Source of the DNA: Micromonospora chersina
GTDB taxonomy: Bacteria; Actinomycetota; Actinomycetes; Mycobacteriales; Micromonosporaceae
DNA: 64,000 nt
Direction of reading: 5' to 3'
Assembly: GCF_900091475.1 (NCBI RefSeq)
Contig: NZ_FMIB01000002.1
Location: 6,607,711 to 6,671,710, forward strand
Shown: in pieces, positions 63,039-64,000 of the stretch
Numbering within the stretch: position 1 is the stretch's first letter
Layout of the letters: each line of letters begins with the position of its first letter
Program-made: the position numbers and the translations under genes
The notes under the pieces: generated by a model
Database searches by the model: none
What the model saw: only the letters and a program-made list of their open reading frames with translations
Told to the model about the DNA's origin: nothing

Positions 63039-63545
63039 TCAGACCGGGGCCTCGTACTGATCGTGGCGGGCGTACAGCGCGGTCCACTCCCGCCGGGTGA
63101 GCCGGCGGCCGGAGGTGACGATCTCGGCCAGTTCCCGGAAGTACGGCTCGCGGGGGGCGCCCGGCGTGAACAGGACCAGCATCGACGCCGCGAGACCCGA
63201 GTTGTTGGCGAAGGCGTGGATGCCGCCGGGCGGCACGTACAGGTAGTCCCCGGGCCCGGCGTCGATCCACCGGTCGCCGGTGAGGAGGGAGACCGTCCCG
63301 TCGAGGATGAAGAACGACTCGGCGAACGTGCGGTGGTAGTGGCCGCGGGGCGTGGTGTCGGCCGGGGGTGTGGCGGCCATGTCCCACCGGTAGAGGCCGA
63401 ACGCGCCGTCGGTGGTCGCCCCGGTGGCCAGGTGACCCACCGTGGTCCGGCTTCCGATCACCACATCGGGCGGCGCGTCCGCCGGCCGGAAGGTGGCGGT
63501 CAGCGCGCCCGCGGGGCCGGAATACCGCGGCGGTGGATAGGACAT
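63039..63545 (-). CDS. Cupin-domain protein
   Basis: A 168-residue single-domain cupin. GHYHRTFAESFFILDGTVSLL is cupin motif 1 (G-x-Y/H-H-x5-E-like metal ligands) and GDYLYVPPGGIHAFANNSG is motif 2 (final His ligand). A metal ion is therefore likely bound; the substrate cannot be predicted. It converges on the DUF3618 gene with an 18-bp gap and stands alone on its strand. Confidence 0.88.
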   Translation of the reverse strand: MSYPPPRYSGPAGALTATFRPADAPPDVVIGSRTTVGHLATGATTDGAFGLYRWDMAATPPADTTPRGHYHRTFAESFFILDGTVSLLTGDRWIDAGPGDYLYVPPGGIHAFANNSGLAASMLVLFTPGAPREPYFRELAEIVTSGRRLTRREWTALYARHDQYEAPV

Positions 63546-63762
63546 GGGGGCTCACCTCGGCAGATCGTCGCTCTCGTCGGATTCGAGCCTACGAAGGCGG
63601 CCGGCCGGTCGGGGAGGGCCAATTCCAGGCCGTGCCGCTGGGCCGATGCGGGTCCTGCGGTGCACCTGAGCCCTCGATCACGGCGATGCGGAAACGGGGC
63701 AGTTCGGGCGTGGGGGAGCAGTAACGTGGCGGGCGAGAGGCCAGGCCACCAGGGAGGTCGCG

Positions 63763-64000
63763 ATGAGCGCGACGGATGTCCGCCGCAACGACGCGAGCGG
63801 CACGCCGAGCCGGAACATCGACCTGAAGCTCGAGGTGGTCGTCATCCCGGTGGCGGATGTCGACCGCGCCAAGGAGTTCTACGGGCGCCTCGGGTGGCGG
63901 CTCGACCGCACGCCGCCCGGGATCGTCCAGTTCACGCCGCCGGGCTCCGGGTGCTCGGTCCAGTTCGGCCCCACCCTCACCGCCGCGGCGCCCGGGTCGG
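63763..64000 (+). CDS. VOC/glyoxalase-family protein, N-terminal part
   Basis: It starts at ATG 63763 (GGGAGG seven bases upstream) and runs off the right edge after about 79 codons. An 18-residue leader precedes the first VOC strand: LKLEVVVIPVADVDRAKEFY, then GRLGWRLDRTPPGIVQFTPP and GCSVQFGP. This is the common actinobacterial glyoxalase/bleomycin-resistance-like type with the PVADVDRAKEFY motif. The catalytic or metal residues of the second half lie outside the window. Confidence 0.88.
   Translation, partial: MSATDVRRNDASGTPSRNIDLKLEVVVIPVADVDRAKEFYGRLGWRLDRTPPGIVQFTPPGSGCSVQFGPTLTAAAPGS

Overview
The window is very G+C-rich (by eye above 70%), dense with GTG starts and ATGA stop/start overlaps. 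It carries F420-type flavin-split-barrel proteins, SigE-type sigma factors and secreted enzymes with ricin-type (CBM13) modules. This fits an actinomycete chromosome, most probably Micromonosporaceae (Micromonospora-like). I see no tRNA, rRNA, CRISPR, insertion sequence or prophage.

Left flank (1-9.4 kb): an ArsR/phosphatase fusion with its own palindromic operator, next to a frameshifted VOC gene. Then come a SigE-type sigma factor with a membrane partner, a DksA/TraR-like zinc protein, a short MreB/Hsp70-like ATPase, a minimal KhtT-like protein, a PucR-type regulator broken by a frameshift, an F420-type PPOX protein, a D-Ala-D-Ala carboxypeptidase, a SapA-like secreted protein and a Ddn-like oxidoreductase.

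Central island (9.5-41.1 kb): a hemicellulose/L-arabinose utilisation island. Secreted enzymes are an SGNH esterase, a GH10 xylanase, two GH43 enzymes, two CE1/PHB-depolymerase-like esterases, two GH62 arabinofuranosidases (one truncated), a GH54 arabinofuranosidase, a GH127 beta-L-arabinofuranosidase and a GH27 enzyme; most carry CBM13. In the middle sit a LacI-family regulator and the operon araB-araD-ABC transporter-araA. The transporter (binding protein, double ATPase, two permeases) is of the E. coli YtfQRT-YjfF furanose type. Thirteen copies of a 14-bp operator (TGTTAKCGMTAACA type) lie in front of nearly every transcription unit between 9.5 and 37.8 kb and nowhere else that I noticed, which suggests one LacI-controlled regulon. 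Inside the island is a sigma factor fused to a zinc anti-sigma-like motif, membrane segments and an AbfB (CBM42) arabinose-binding domain, a likely one-polypeptide sugar sensor. Proposed flow: outside enzymes strip ferulate, acetate and arabinose from arabinoxylan/arabinan/extensin; the ABC system imports arabinose (perhaps as furanose); AraA, AraB and AraD convert it to D-xylulose 5-phosphate.

Right flank (41.1-64 kb): a GlxA-type AraC regulator, a saccharopine-dehydrogenase-like protein, a DUF6223-like protein, a two-component system, ArsR/SRPBCC cassettes, secreted cell-wall enzymes, a PLP decarboxylase, dimethylargininase, an RsrR-type iron-sulfur regulator divergent from an NmrA-like gene, two large membrane proteins (one with a GH67-like ectodomain), an FMN reductase, a DHFR-like protein, a trio of membrane-associated stress-type proteins, a cupin and the start of a VOC gene at the right edge.
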